64,000 nucleotides of DNA from Prolixibacteraceae bacterium UBA6029 (GTDB taxonomy: Bacteria > Bacteroidota > Bacteroidia > Bacteroidales > Prolixibacteraceae), in contig DIZL01000070.1 in the NCBI GenBank assembly GCA_002429385.1, forward strand, positions 1 through 64,000, in the 5' to 3' direction. The translations under genes and the position numbers were made by a program. How positions within the stretch are numbered: position 1 is the stretch's first letter; every line of letters starts with the position of its first letter. This document shows positions 35,023 through 42,981 of the stretch, one piece after another. Under the pieces are notes generated by a model. The model searched no databases. It saw nothing but the letters and a program-made list of their open reading frames with translations, and was not told the origin of the DNA.

Positions 35023-36048
35023 TTAGTTCTGAATAACAATCACAGTGTTAGTTGAACCATTTTGCATTACAGTTGCAGTTTCTCTGTTAGTTTGTTGCAA
35101 TTGAAGCATATTGCCCACGCCAATTTGATCCAGATCAAGGATGCTTCCGTTTAATGAAGTTGCCATGATGTCTGACCCAATTCCCATTAAGGTATTATTC
35201 GAGCCATTCTGTACAATATCAGCTCGTGTACCACCATTTTGAGTGAGATTTACAACATTGTAAATTCCAGTTTTCTGCAATACTTGCACACCATTCCCAT
35301 TACCATTTTGAGTCAGATTTGCTGTATTCCAATCCGAATTCTGGATAGCTTTTGAAGTATTACTGGATCCATTTTGATACTGGTGAGATGTATTATCATT
35401 CCCTTTTTGAGTTACTTCTGCAAGGTTAGATTGTGTATAAGTATTACTTATGCCTTGAGATTGGAAAGCATTGTTCTTTGCACCGACCTGCCAAATATTC
35501 GCATTTTGACCATAGCCCCCAATTTGTTGGGTTTCTGCATAATTTCCAACTAGATTTTGTGGATCTACTTGTTCGGCACCCTGCTGATAAACATGGCTAA
35601 AAGCATAGCTACTTACTTGATTTTGCACACTAGTATTGCCATCTCCGGTTTGTTTTGCCCATGCATATTCTTGCATCCAGACACTGTTGTGTGCCTGTGT
35701 TATTCTGGCGGTATTGCCATCTCCAGTTTGTCCAATTCCAGCCGTAGGACCTGCTGCAACAGTACCTCCATATAAATTTGTCTGAGAAATTATACCTGTA
35801 TTGCTAGCACCTTCCTGTATTATACCTTTTGTGCCAGTTAAAACGCCATACAGAGAACTTGCATACTTATCACTTGTAGCTGCATCATTTTTATCACCTA
35901 TCTGAGTTATAGTTGCAGTATTAGTAATTCCTACTTGATTAACGTTTGAAGTATTTACATCACCAGTTTCTGTAACCGTTGCTGTATTCTGAGCCATAAT
36001 AAAGCTTGCAGAAAACAAAGCCATAAATATTAAACCTGCCCTTTTCAT
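35023..36048 (-). CDS. Curlin-repeat protein 2
   Basis: A 341-residue secreted protein (signal MKRAGLIFMALFSASFIMAQ) composed of roughly a dozen or more curlin repeats, beginning NTATVTETGDVNTSNVNQVG and ending TVMQNGSTNTVIVIQN. Strand-turn-strand units with alternating N, V/I and Q support a beta-helical amyloid like CsgA. It is more than twice the length of E. coli CsgA (151). Some units are expanded by loops with W and Y (SVWMQEYAWAKQ). Likely a main fibre subunit. Confidence 0.9.
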   Translation of the reverse strand: MKRAGLIFMALFSASFIMAQNTATVTETGDVNTSNVNQVGITNTATITQIGDKNDAATSDKYASSLYGVLTGTKGIIQEGASNTGIISQTNLYGGTVAAGPTAGIGQTGDGNTARITQAHNSVWMQEYAWAKQTGDGNTSVQNQVSSYAFSHVYQQGAEQVDPQNLVGNYAETQQIGGYGQNANIWQVGAKNNAFQSQGISNTYTQSNLAEVTQKGNDNTSHQYQNGSSNTSKAIQNSDWNTANLTQNGNGNGVQVLQKTGIYNVVNLTQNGGTRADIVQNGSNNTLMGIGSDIMATSLNGSILDLDQIGVGNMLQLQQTNRETATVMQNGSTNTVIVIQN

Positions 36049-36147
36049 GATTATATCTTTTTTAGTTTAATATCTCCCGCTGTAGATTTTGCCAGCGGGA
36101 GGTATTCAATGATCAGAAACTTCAGATTCTATAAAAACAAGAATCTA

Positions 36148-37149
36148 CTAATTTCCTTGAGAAACTGAAGCTGTATTGCTACCGCCCGTCTGTAGGATCG
36201 TTGCAACTTGGCCACCGCCGCCTTGCGTAAGCCACACTGAATTAGAATTACCACCAGCCTGAATGATTTCTGCATTGTCGCCAGCACCTTGACTCAAATT
36301 AATATAATCATAACTACCGGTTTGACCACTGGTTGCTTTAAGAGTAGCTCCATCAGTTTGTGTGCCATAAAATGAATTGTCATCACCAGTTTGCCGGAAG
36401 TAGGTTGGCAGTCCAGTACCAGGCATTCCACCAACTATATTGCTATTACCTGTCTGTGTAAGGCTTAGTGTGTTATAATTGCCTAGTTGCATGGCACGAA
36501 TATTATTGTAATTACCAACTTGACTCACATTTGAAACATTTCCTTGTGCATCTGGCACAAAAGCTATTCCCTGATCCCTATAAGAGTATCCCTGTGAAAC
36601 TGAAGCATTGTTGTAATATCCGGTTTGAGCAATATTCGAAGTATTTCCGTCTCCCCATTGCCATAAACCAGCAAAGTTGTTGTCAAATTTTTGCGTCACC
36701 GAGGCATGATTGTCATTGCTCAAAACTGCATCCCCAGAATCGTAATTTGTAAAACCCTGCTGAAATTCGACACGGTTACTATTTCCATTGATATCAACAG
36801 ATCCAGTATTTCTGTCACCAAGCTGAAAAAAATCATAAACATTGTTACTACTACCTACTTGCCTTATATAACCGGTATTTGAATTTGCAGCCATCTCAAT
36901 AGTACCAGACTGGGCATATCCGGAAATTATTCCCTGGTACATATTAGCATTATTTGAAGAACCAGACTGAAGAAGAGTTCCTGTGTTATCATCTCCTTTT
37001 AACTGTAAGACAACACCAGTATTAGATGTTCCAGACTGATTTAACGTTGCACCATCGCCGTTTCCAATTTGCCTTGTAGTAGCTGTGTTTTGTGCCATTG
37101 CCATACTTACGGCAAGCACCATTCCTAAAACTAAACTTACTTTTTTCAT
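36148..37149 (-). CDS. Curlin-repeat protein 3
   Basis: A 333-residue secreted protein (signal MKKVSLVLGMVLAVSMAMAQ) made of curlin repeats from NTATTRQIGNGDGATLNQSG to the end, ASVSQGN. Loops rich in Y and D separate several units. It is similar in layout to the gene at 35023 and probably a paralogue. The bases before its ATG (ATGAATAATAGATTTGATAAACGTTA on the plus side, 37165-37190) also occur before the lipoprotein gene at 39896, a shared leader piece. Confidence 0.9.
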   Translation of the reverse strand: MKKVSLVLGMVLAVSMAMAQNTATTRQIGNGDGATLNQSGTSNTGVVLQLKGDDNTGTLLQSGSSNNANMYQGIISGYAQSGTIEMAANSNTGYIRQVGSSNNVYDFFQLGDRNTGSVDINGNSNRVEFQQGFTNYDSGDAVLSNDNHASVTQKFDNNFAGLWQWGDGNTSNIAQTGYYNNASVSQGYSYRDQGIAFVPDAQGNVSNVSQVGNYNNIRAMQLGNYNTLSLTQTGNSNIVGGMPGTGLPTYFRQTGDDNSFYGTQTDGATLKATSGQTGSYDYINLSQGAGDNAEIIQAGGNSNSVWLTQGGGGQVATILQTGGSNTASVSQGN

Positions 37150-37246
37150 GATTTTTTGATTTTTTTAATGAATAATAGATTTGATAAACGTTATTAGAAA
37201 TCTTATTTTGTGAATAAAATTTGCATGCTTTATTCTGTTGTCACCA

Positions 37247-37738
37247 TTACCTCCTTTCCGGGTTAGAATGAATACTAGTTGATTGTGATATATTGACCCG
37301 GTTTTTGTTTCCGGTTTGTTTTACTGCCACTTTGCCGGCTGTTTCGGGGTTTACCGTAACCGAATTGCCTTCGCCGTTAATTTCAATCGTATTCTTGCCG
37401 GTTGCCTCGACCGGGTTTGCCGGGGTCTGTATAAGCACTTCGGCATCGCCGATCTTCACGGTGTTTTGCTTTCCGTTAATGCTGACGACATAATCCGAAG
37501 CATCGCCGGCCTTTGTGGTTTTCGTATCCACGATAACCGTAGCTTTGGCTTTTACCGCTTTCCTGTGTTTTTTAATCCCTGTTGCGGAACCGTTGGGAGT
37601 AGTTATGATGATTATAAAGAATATTCCAATAAACGTCAAAATCGTTTTCATAGGTTTGTTTTTGTTTTGCAGTAAAGGAGACGAAGGCACGATGCCGGTG
37701 TATTTGTTCTGATCAATCTGTTCCTTACGAACCGACAT
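37247..37738 (-). CDS. Small curlin-like protein, first gene of the curli operon
   Basis: A 163-residue protein I cannot place in a named family. Residues 1-29 are polar (MSVRKEQIDQNK), 30-48 hydrophobic (TILTFIGIFFIIIITT, a signal or anchor), 55-80 strongly basic. The C-terminal half has strand repeats ending in a near-perfect curlin unit (VAVKQTGNKNRVNISQ). That suggests a minor or membrane-tethered curli subunit. The start at 37738 is supported by conservation of the first 30 residues in the collapsed copy at 26677. It follows leader module 2. Confidence 0.75.
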   Translation of the reverse strand: MSVRKEQIDQNKYTGIVPSSPLLQNKNKPMKTILTFIGIFFIIIITTPNGSATGIKKHRKAVKAKATVIVDTKTTKAGDASDYVVSINGKQNTVKIGDAEVLIQTPANPVEATGKNTIEINGEGNSVTVNPETAGKVAVKQTGNKNRVNISQSTSIHSNPERR

Positions 37739-38030
37739 TGAAAATTGAAACCTGAAAAAATACTGAATGTTGTTTTGTCCCTTTTATCGCAAAATTCTAA
37801 TTACAGGTAAAGTTCAACCATCTCAGCGCCATAGTCAATACGTAAAATCACCGAAATATTAGAAACAAAAAAATGGGTGAAATCACCTATTGACTTTTGC
37901 AAAAGCCAGTGATATAAAGGGAAACAAAAGGCAGTAATTTTCGAAAACCGGAGGAGAAAGAAATTGAAATTAGAATGGTTTCTAATTTTCAGGACTGGGA
38001 TTGAAAATAGAATGGTTTCTAATTTGGGAG
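37739..38030 (-). promoter_or_regulatory. Curli operon leader module, copy 2
   Basis: Lies directly upstream of the curli operon. Contains the palindromes GGTGAAATCACC (37876-37887) and CTTTTGCAAAAG (37894-37905), then two dyads of the form ATTAGAA-N4-TTCTAAT at 37969-37986 and 38006-38023, starts 37 bp apart. The same layout is seen in modules 1 and 3. The pair of equally spaced dyads suggests cooperative binding of a dimeric regulator; the LuxR-type protein at 41163 is the obvious candidate. Confidence 0.65.
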
Positions 38031-38045
38031 GAACGAACCGAAATT

Positions 38046-38073
38046 GAAGAAGGGAGCAAATGCTCCCTTCTTC
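38046..38073 (-). terminator. Terminator hairpin between the lipoprotein pair and the curli operon
   Basis: GAAGAAGGGAGCA-AA-TGCTCCCTTCTTC, a perfect 13-bp stem. It sits 23 bases upstream of module 2 and downstream (minus strand) of the lipoprotein at 38337, so it insulates the two units. Near-identical to the hairpin at 26491. Confidence 0.75.
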
Positions 38074-38119
38074 ATTAATGTTCAACTTAATTTTTAAACA
38101 ACGAAAAAGCTTCTTATTT
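38071..38119. repeat. 49-mer repeat, copy C
   Basis: 47 of 49 bases identical to copy B at 30561-30609. Its last six bases, TTATTT (38114-38119), are the left target-site duplication of the adjacent MITE-like insertion. Confidence 0.85.
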
Positions 38120-38274
38120 GAGTCCACTCCGAGAAGTGACATAGCACGTCATTGCCAGGCGTTGCGAGGAACGAAGCAAACTAATTACATTCTATTGATA
38201 ATCTATATGTTGAGATTGCTTCTCCCGAGTCCTCGGGATCGCAATGACGGAAACCCACTTTTCGGAGTAGACTC
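38120..38274. mobile_element. MITE-like insertion with terminal inverted repeats and TTATTT duplication
   Basis: 155 bp. The ends GAGTCCACTCCGAGAAGTG (38120-38138) and the complement of 38256-38274 match at 17 of 19 positions. TTATTT flanks both sides (38114-38119 and 38275-38280). The related segment at 26515-26600 carries the same flanks joined without the insert, so it shows the empty site. Inside are the inverted words CGTCATTGCCAGG and GATCGCAATGACG with GAAGCAA/TTGCTTC. It is too short to encode a transposase and would depend on one elsewhere. Confidence 0.85.
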
Positions 38275-38336
38275 TTATTTTAAATTCAGAAAAGAATAGT
38301 CACATTAGGTTTAGTAAATAGTTTAATCATATTGGA

Positions 38337-38786
38337 TTAATCTACATAAATGATTTTTTCAATTATTGAAATGTCACTATCCACGACGCTATAAGACCCA
38401 TTAACGTCTGGGATTACCTCTATTAATCTTATCTCTTTAAATTCAAATCCTTTAGTTTTGAGTATTTTGCCATCTTTAAGTTGAAGCGATATTTCATCTG
38501 TGCGATCAAAATCCTTGTAAACCAAGATCCAGGTGTCACTGGTATTGTTATCGCTAACTGTAATAGTTTTTAGATTAGGATTAAACGTTTTATCTGAGTA
38601 CGACACGTTATAATCAATCATCCTATTTTTATTATCCTGAAGTTTCAGTGTTATTTTAAAATCAGGGATAGCTTGATCAACTTTAATCCATAATTGAGAA
38701 CTCCCTGAATCGGTTGGCGTATCGGTCTTTTTACACGAAAACGCGATGAAAATGACTAAACCCAGGCAAAGCAGTTTCGTTTTCAT
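38337..38786 (-). CDS. Small lipoprotein of unknown function
   Basis: A 149-residue protein with lipoprotein signal (LVIFIAFSCKKTDTPTD). The mature part looks like a single beta domain (LWIKVDQAIPDFKITLKLQD; TWILVYKDFDRTDEISLQL). No family recognised. It follows the larger lipoprotein at 38931 by 144 bases, both downstream of leader module 3, so the two are probably one unit. A 70-base piece of this gene survives at 26591. Confidence 0.75.
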   Translation of the reverse strand: MKTKLLCLGLVIFIAFSCKKTDTPTDSGSSQLWIKVDQAIPDFKITLKLQDNKNRMIDYNVSYSDKTFNPNLKTITVSDNNTSDTWILVYKDFDRTDEISLQLKDGKILKTKGFEFKEIRLIEVIPDVNGSYSVVDSDISIIEKIIYVD

Positions 38787-38930
38787 TTTAAGTATGTAAA
38801 AGTGTCATTTAAAATGACCAACAGGGCTCCCTGTCATTTGACGGAAAGACCCTGTTTGTTGTTTTATTTGTGAGCTAGAAAAACCGGAAGATGAAAAATA
38901 ATACATTTCAGGTTCTTAAAATGGTGCCGC

Positions 38931-39896
38931 TTAATTTACAGGAACAGAAACCCCAGTTACAGAAATGTCGGTATCATTAAAGCCGTTAAACTGACTATCA
39001 TACCAACCAACTTTGGTTGTAGTTAAGGTCAATGCTTGGCCAAAACCAGGGGCAGATGCATCAACAGTAACGCTATATGAGCCAGTTGGAGGAGCTACTG
39101 GAGAACCATTATCGGTAACAGTAATAGTAATAGTACCAGTCACTTTCTTATCAAGTCCATCATATAACTCAATTGGTGCACCGCCCGTAGGAGTATGAGT
39201 CACTGCCACAGATTGAGATGCTGCTGTACCATAATGTATGTCACTCCACTGAAATTGAGTTCCAGCTGGTAGTTGATTATTAACTCCTGAAATTGTTCCC
39301 AATTCAGTTAATGATAGGTCAATAGGTGATAAGTTAAAAGTGGCAGTTATTGATATACGATCTCCGCCAGGTAAATTAAATAATTGATCGGCATTAATGG
39401 TAAGTTTATCACCAAGTCTGAATCCGGGTACAGTCATAGGAAAATTGGCAGTAGTAGGATTGAAATCAACAATACCTAAAAATACAACCTGATGGTTAGA
39501 ATTTTTAGTTTCTAAAACGCATCTTAAGTCTTCATCCGGTGTTAAATTAGCATATGTTACAGCGTCTAAAGATACAGGAATAGTAGTAGGATTATTACCA
39601 GCGACACTCCAGAAATTATAAGCGGCAGAATTAGTAATAAATTCATTACCTTTTACAAGGGCAAGCGTAGCATTACCATAAAATGACGAACTCCTGGCAT
39701 ACCATGTCCAAGTACGCTCAACTTTGTTAAGGTCGGCACTTTTCAGTGTAATATCACCTTCCTGGGCGATAAATGAGCCAGCGATAGCATTTACATACTG
39801 CTTTTGAGGAGCGGTTGCATCTTCTTTCTTATTACAAGAAACAAAAGTTACTGCCATGATAATGGCAACTGCGAAAATTAAACTTACCTTTTTCAT
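38931..39896 (-). CDS. Lipoprotein of unknown function controlled by leader module 3
   Basis: A 321-residue lipoprotein (signal ending VTFVSCNKKEDATAP). The mature part is beta-rich with two or three sandwich-like domains: WTWYARSSSFYGNATLALV, DRISITATFNLSPIDLSL and GTITITVTDNGSPV. No catalytic motif is seen. Its upstream DNA carries the same leader and dyads as the curli operon, so it is likely coregulated with it; a surface or anchoring role is a guess. Confidence 0.75.
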   Translation of the reverse strand: MKKVSLIFAVAIIMAVTFVSCNKKEDATAPQKQYVNAIAGSFIAQEGDITLKSADLNKVERTWTWYARSSSFYGNATLALVKGNEFITNSAAYNFWSVAGNNPTTIPVSLDAVTYANLTPDEDLRCVLETKNSNHQVVFLGIVDFNPTTANFPMTVPGFRLGDKLTINADQLFNLPGGDRISITATFNLSPIDLSLTELGTISGVNNQLPAGTQFQWSDIHYGTAASQSVAVTHTPTGGAPIELYDGLDKKVTGTITITVTDNGSPVAPPTGSYSVTVDASAPGFGQALTLTTTKVGWYDSQFNGFNDTDISVTGVSVPVN

Positions 39897-39942
39897 GATT
39901 TTGGTTTTTTTAATGAATAATAGATTTGATAAACGTTAAGTT

Positions 39943-40215
39943 GAAATGTTGTTTTGTACCTTTTATTGCATAATTCTAATTACAGGTAAAATACGACCAT
40001 CTAATTACATAAGGCAATACGTGAATTCACCGAAATATTAGAAACCAAAAAATGGGTGAAATCACCTATTGACTTTTGCAAAAGCCAGTGATGTCAAGGA
40101 AAGTAAAAGGATGAAATTTTCGAAAACCGGAGGAGAAAGGAATTGAAATTAGAATGGTTTCTAATTTTCAGCGTTGAGTTTTAAATTAGAATGGGTTCTA
40201 ATCCTGGGTTTGGGA
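39943..40215 (-). promoter_or_regulatory. Curli-locus leader module, copy 3
   Basis: Upstream of the lipoprotein gene at 38931. Contains GTGAATTCAC (40021-40030), GGTGAAATCACC (40055-40066), CTTTTGCAAAAG (40073-40084), and two dyads: 40148-40165 (ATTAGAATGGTTTCTAAT) and 40185-40202 (ATTAGAATGGGTTCTAAT), again 37 bp apart. This is the best-preserved copy. Confidence 0.65.
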
Positions 40216-40720
40216 GGAACGGAGGGAAACAGCCCAATCCCTATCCTCATGGCGGTGTGTGACAAATATCCTGTTTAAGTGTTTATTGTCGTTATTGTGT
40301 CTTTGTAACAAAAAAGCCATTTAGTAGTGGTCACAAGATTAGCTTTCAAACAACAGGGCAATACAAAATGATTTCCTTGACAGAAGCGTCAATATTGAAT
40401 TCATCGAAACGATTTTTGCGGGAAATATCTTATCCGAAAATAGGTTTTACTACAACCGTAAGCAGATTTCAGGACGAGACACCCTTAAAAAAATACTTCA
40501 GGTCTATACCAATTCCATAGATTAAATACAGTTTACCATTGTTTTAAATACTAAACCTCATGACTTTGTACTTATACAGTACTCAAACAGTACTTAAACT
40601 AAGGCGTTAACCCAGCTTAAGTAATAGAAACAATTTAATGTCGTCTTTTATTTGGGAATTAATACTAACAAATTCTTTCACCGCTATACGGCTTCTATTC
40701 TTTTTGTTCAATTTACATCT
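40216..40720. other. Intergenic DNA without a convincing gene
   Basis: AT-rich sequence upstream of module 3. Parts (about 40465-40505) still resemble the DNA at 27280-27325 beside module 1, so the duplication extends beyond the modules. No RNA gene or coding frame is supported. Confidence 0.5.
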
Positions 40721-40782
40721 ATCCTGCTTATACCCCGAGTACTCGGGGCTATTTTTCAGGTGAATAGCACTGGAAGCAGGAT
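40721..40782. repeat. Compact structured element, possible three-way junction
   Basis: Outer stem ATCCTGCTT (40721-40729) with AAGCAGGAT (40774-40782). Inside are the perfect palindrome CCCCGAGTACTCGGGG (40733-40748) and the hairpin CTATT (40749-40753)/AATAG (40763-40767). All three stems can form together in 62 bases. It may be a small RNA, a transposon end or a terminator. Confidence 0.55.
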
Positions 40783-41006
40783 AGCAAAAGGGAGAAGTTA
40801 TTTAAAGCATCAAAAAAGGGGAAAAGACCAAAGGCTGCACTGGATAATAGTTACAGATAAAAAATTCAGGAATGTTAAACGCGATTTTCCTAACTTAGTA
40901 GCTTGTTTTGTAGTGCTTTGGGATTTACATTTATGAAATAAATGTCGAATAAGTGTTTATGTATGAAAAGGCCAAAGAGAAAGGATTTATCAATGATCAT
41001 TAAGTG

Positions 41007-41160
41007 ACTGTTTAAATTTCCCGGAGGGAAAATATATGGGTAGAAAAATTGCCATTTACCTTCTCATTTTGTCCCGTACGGGACAAAAGATCATTAAAAA
41101 TCATTCCTTTTCTACCCACATTTTGTTCCTAACGGAACGATAGAATAAAATTTAAACAGT
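41007..41160. repeat. Nested hairpin repeat, copy A
   Basis: Outer arms ACTGTTTAAATTT (41007-41019) and 41148-41160 are perfectly complementary; inner arms TGGGTAGAAAA (41037-41047) and 41108-41118 likewise. Between and beside them are small hairpins: TTTCCCGGAGGGAAA, TTTTGTCCCGTACGGGACAAAA (22 bases, split by its centre) and GTTCCTAACGGAAC. A related copy is at 52302. It lies two bases beyond the stop codon of the LuxR-type regulator. Confidence 0.8.
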
Positions 41161-41162
41161 TT

Positions 41163-42239
41163 CTAAATATCGAGCAGATTATTCCGAAGGGCGAAAATGA
41201 TCACCTCGATCACATTGTTTGAATTGGTTTTTTCCATCAGGCTGGCACGGTGCTTTTCGACTGTCCGGCCCGAAATCGAAAGTTTATCGGCAATTAGTTT
41301 AACCGGAAGGCCTTCCATCGACAGGCAGAGTACCTGGTTTTCGCGTTTCGAGAAAAAACCGCTTTCCTGCTTGTTCATGTTCACGGTACGTTTTTTGAAA
41401 ATGTCGGTCAGTTTTTCGCCCAGGGCATTGGTTACCACAATATTTTCCTTTTTCAGTACTTTGAGAACATCCGAAATAAAAACTTCGTTCTCGTCCATTT
41501 TAGTGTTGCCCAGGGTGACTAATCCAATCATCAGAGAATGGCCGGAATACCGTTCATAGATAGAGACATGAAGCGAAACCTCAAACTTTTCACCATTTTG
41601 GGCAACAAGCGTAACCGCTTCACTGAAATTGTTGAGCAATCCATTGGAGCACCGGGCTATTTTTTCTTTTATTCTCAGGTAGGAATCCTGATCAAAAAGA
41701 TCTTCGATGGTATACGATGTTATATTATCCTGTTGCAGGTCGAGGAACTTTATCAAAGCCGGGTTGGCTTCATAAATAACGTTCCCGTCGAACAAAAAGA
41801 TCCCGTTCGGGCTAAGCTTAAACAACACTTTAAACTTATGTTTCCCGGTTTCCCTGAGGGTTCGGTATTTGTCCAGTCGCTTTTCGATCGCTTTTATCAG
41901 CCTGTCGTTATCAAATGGCTTCACAAAATAATCGTCGACCCCTAAATCCATTGCAAACCTGATATCCTCCAAGTCAGAATTACCGGTTATGAAAATAAAC
42001 GGCACCTGATCGATCAAAGAACTTTCTTTCAATACATTATACACCTGAATGCCATCAATCGGGTTCATCATGATATCGCACAATATCAAGTCGGGATTGT
42101 ATTCAAATGCTTTTTGAATGCCTGATGCACCATTGTCGGCATAACAAACATCGTAGCCCTGAATGGAAAGGACATTTTTAATCGTTTTGCCTAATCGCTG
42201 GTCGTCTTCAATGACCAGAATTTTCGTTGGTAAATTCAT
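41163..42239 (-). CDS. Response regulator with REC, PAS and LuxR-type HTH domains
   Basis: A 358-residue DNA-binding regulator. REC domain at about 5-125 with the phosphoacceptor Asp in LILCDIMMNP and the conserved Lys in DYFVKPFD. A PAS domain at roughly 140-255 starts FKLSPNGIFLFDG. The C-terminal helix-turn-helix is of the LuxR/FixJ/CsgD class (FFSKRENQVLCLSMEG ... ISGRTVEKHRASLMEKT). The PAS between REC and HTH is unusual in this class. It overlaps the upstream kinase gene by 32 bases. CsgD, the curli master regulator of E. coli, has the same HTH class, so control of the curli modules is likely but inferred. Confidence 0.92.
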   Translation of the reverse strand: MNLPTKILVIEDDQRLGKTIKNVLSIQGYDVCYADNGASGIQKAFEYNPDLILCDIMMNPIDGIQVYNVLKESSLIDQVPFIFITGNSDLEDIRFAMDLGVDDYFVKPFDNDRLIKAIEKRLDKYRTLRETGKHKFKVLFKLSPNGIFLFDGNVIYEANPALIKFLDLQQDNITSYTIEDLFDQDSYLRIKEKIARCSNGLLNNFSEAVTLVAQNGEKFEVSLHVSIYERYSGHSLMIGLVTLGNTKMDENEVFISDVLKVLKKENIVVTNALGEKLTDIFKKRTVNMNKQESGFFSKRENQVLCLSMEGLPVKLIADKLSISGRTVEKHRASLMEKTNSNNVIEVIIFALRNNLLDI

Positions 42240-42981
42240 AAGGTATAATTATTTGCATGGTTGTCCCCATATTGATTGTGCTCGATAGATAAATTTGTCC
42301 ACCCAAGCTATCAGTTAAAATATTTACCATTGCCAACCCTAATCCTGCTCCTGAAATTTTCTTTACATTTGCTGCACGATGGAAAGGATTAAAAACCAAT
42401 TCTATTTCTTTTTCTGGAATTCCAATTCCCCGATCCTTCACTGTAATGATCAGTTGTTTCCGGTTTGCGGTTATGATCAGGTTAACTTCATCATCCGAAT
42501 ATTTAAGCGCATTCGATAAAAGATTGTACAGGATTTGCCTTAGAAACAGCAGGTCGGAAGTAATCTTCTGAACCTCCAGTTCCCATTGTACCGTAATCCT
42601 GCTGTAGTTCAGGTTCATCTTTGCCAGTTCAACAAACAACCTATAAACGATCTGCTTTATATTGAATGACGAATAGCCCGGATGAATTCCTGAATGGATG
42701 AAGCTGTTTAACGACCGGATATTGTCGAGGAACCTTATCATGTTTTCGACCGATTCTTCGCACATGACGATGCTTTCATCTTTCAGAACCTCATCAATAT
42801 TGAAACTGAAACTTTTTAAGATCTGAATATTAGACTTTAAAATGGATACCGGAGTCCGAAGTTCGTGGGATATTGTACTGATTATCTGTTGGTAATCCTG
42901 TACTTCAAAAGCGAGTAGACCAATCAATTTCATGTCTTCTCCGACAAATCCACTGTCAATAATTGCGTTTTGGATTGTCAT
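42208..42981 (-). CDS. Short soluble histidine kinase
   Basis: A 257-residue kinase with only about 30 residues before its HisKA domain, so it has no sensor domain of its own. H-box ISHELRTPVSI (His present), N-box LYNLLSNALKYS, G1 DRGIGIP and G2 GAGLGLAMV are all intact. No membrane segment. It overlaps the regulator gene downstream (32 bases) and the paralogous kinase upstream (4 bases, ATGA-type), giving a tightly coupled three-gene unit. Confidence 0.93.
   Translation of the reverse strand: MTIQNAIIDSGFVGEDMKLIGLLAFEVQDYQQIISTISHELRTPVSILKSNIQILKSFSFNIDEVLKDESIVMCEESVENMIRFLDNIRSLNSFIHSGIHPGYSSFNIKQIVYRLFVELAKMNLNYSRITVQWELEVQKITSDLLFLRQILYNLLSNALKYSDDEVNLIITANRKQLIITVKDRGIGIPEKEIELVFNPFHRAANVKKISGAGLGLAMVNILTDSLGGQIYLSSTINMGTTMQIIIPYEFTNENSGH

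Noticed and set aside
34075..37149. Treating the asparagine/glutamine-rich proteins as ice-binding or generic repeat proteins
   Set aside because: Direct linkage to csgE, csgF and csgG and the Q-x-G-x-x-N-x-V/I period make curlin repeats the clear reading.
40721..40782. Possible integron attC site
   Set aside because: It folds well but lacks recognisable R'/R'' core sites, and there is no integrase or cassette array nearby.
40652..40936. Open frame of 94 codons on the plus strand
   Set aside because: It runs through the structured palindrome at 40721-40782, is rich in basic residues without domain pattern, and has no promoter or neighbour logic. Probably chance.
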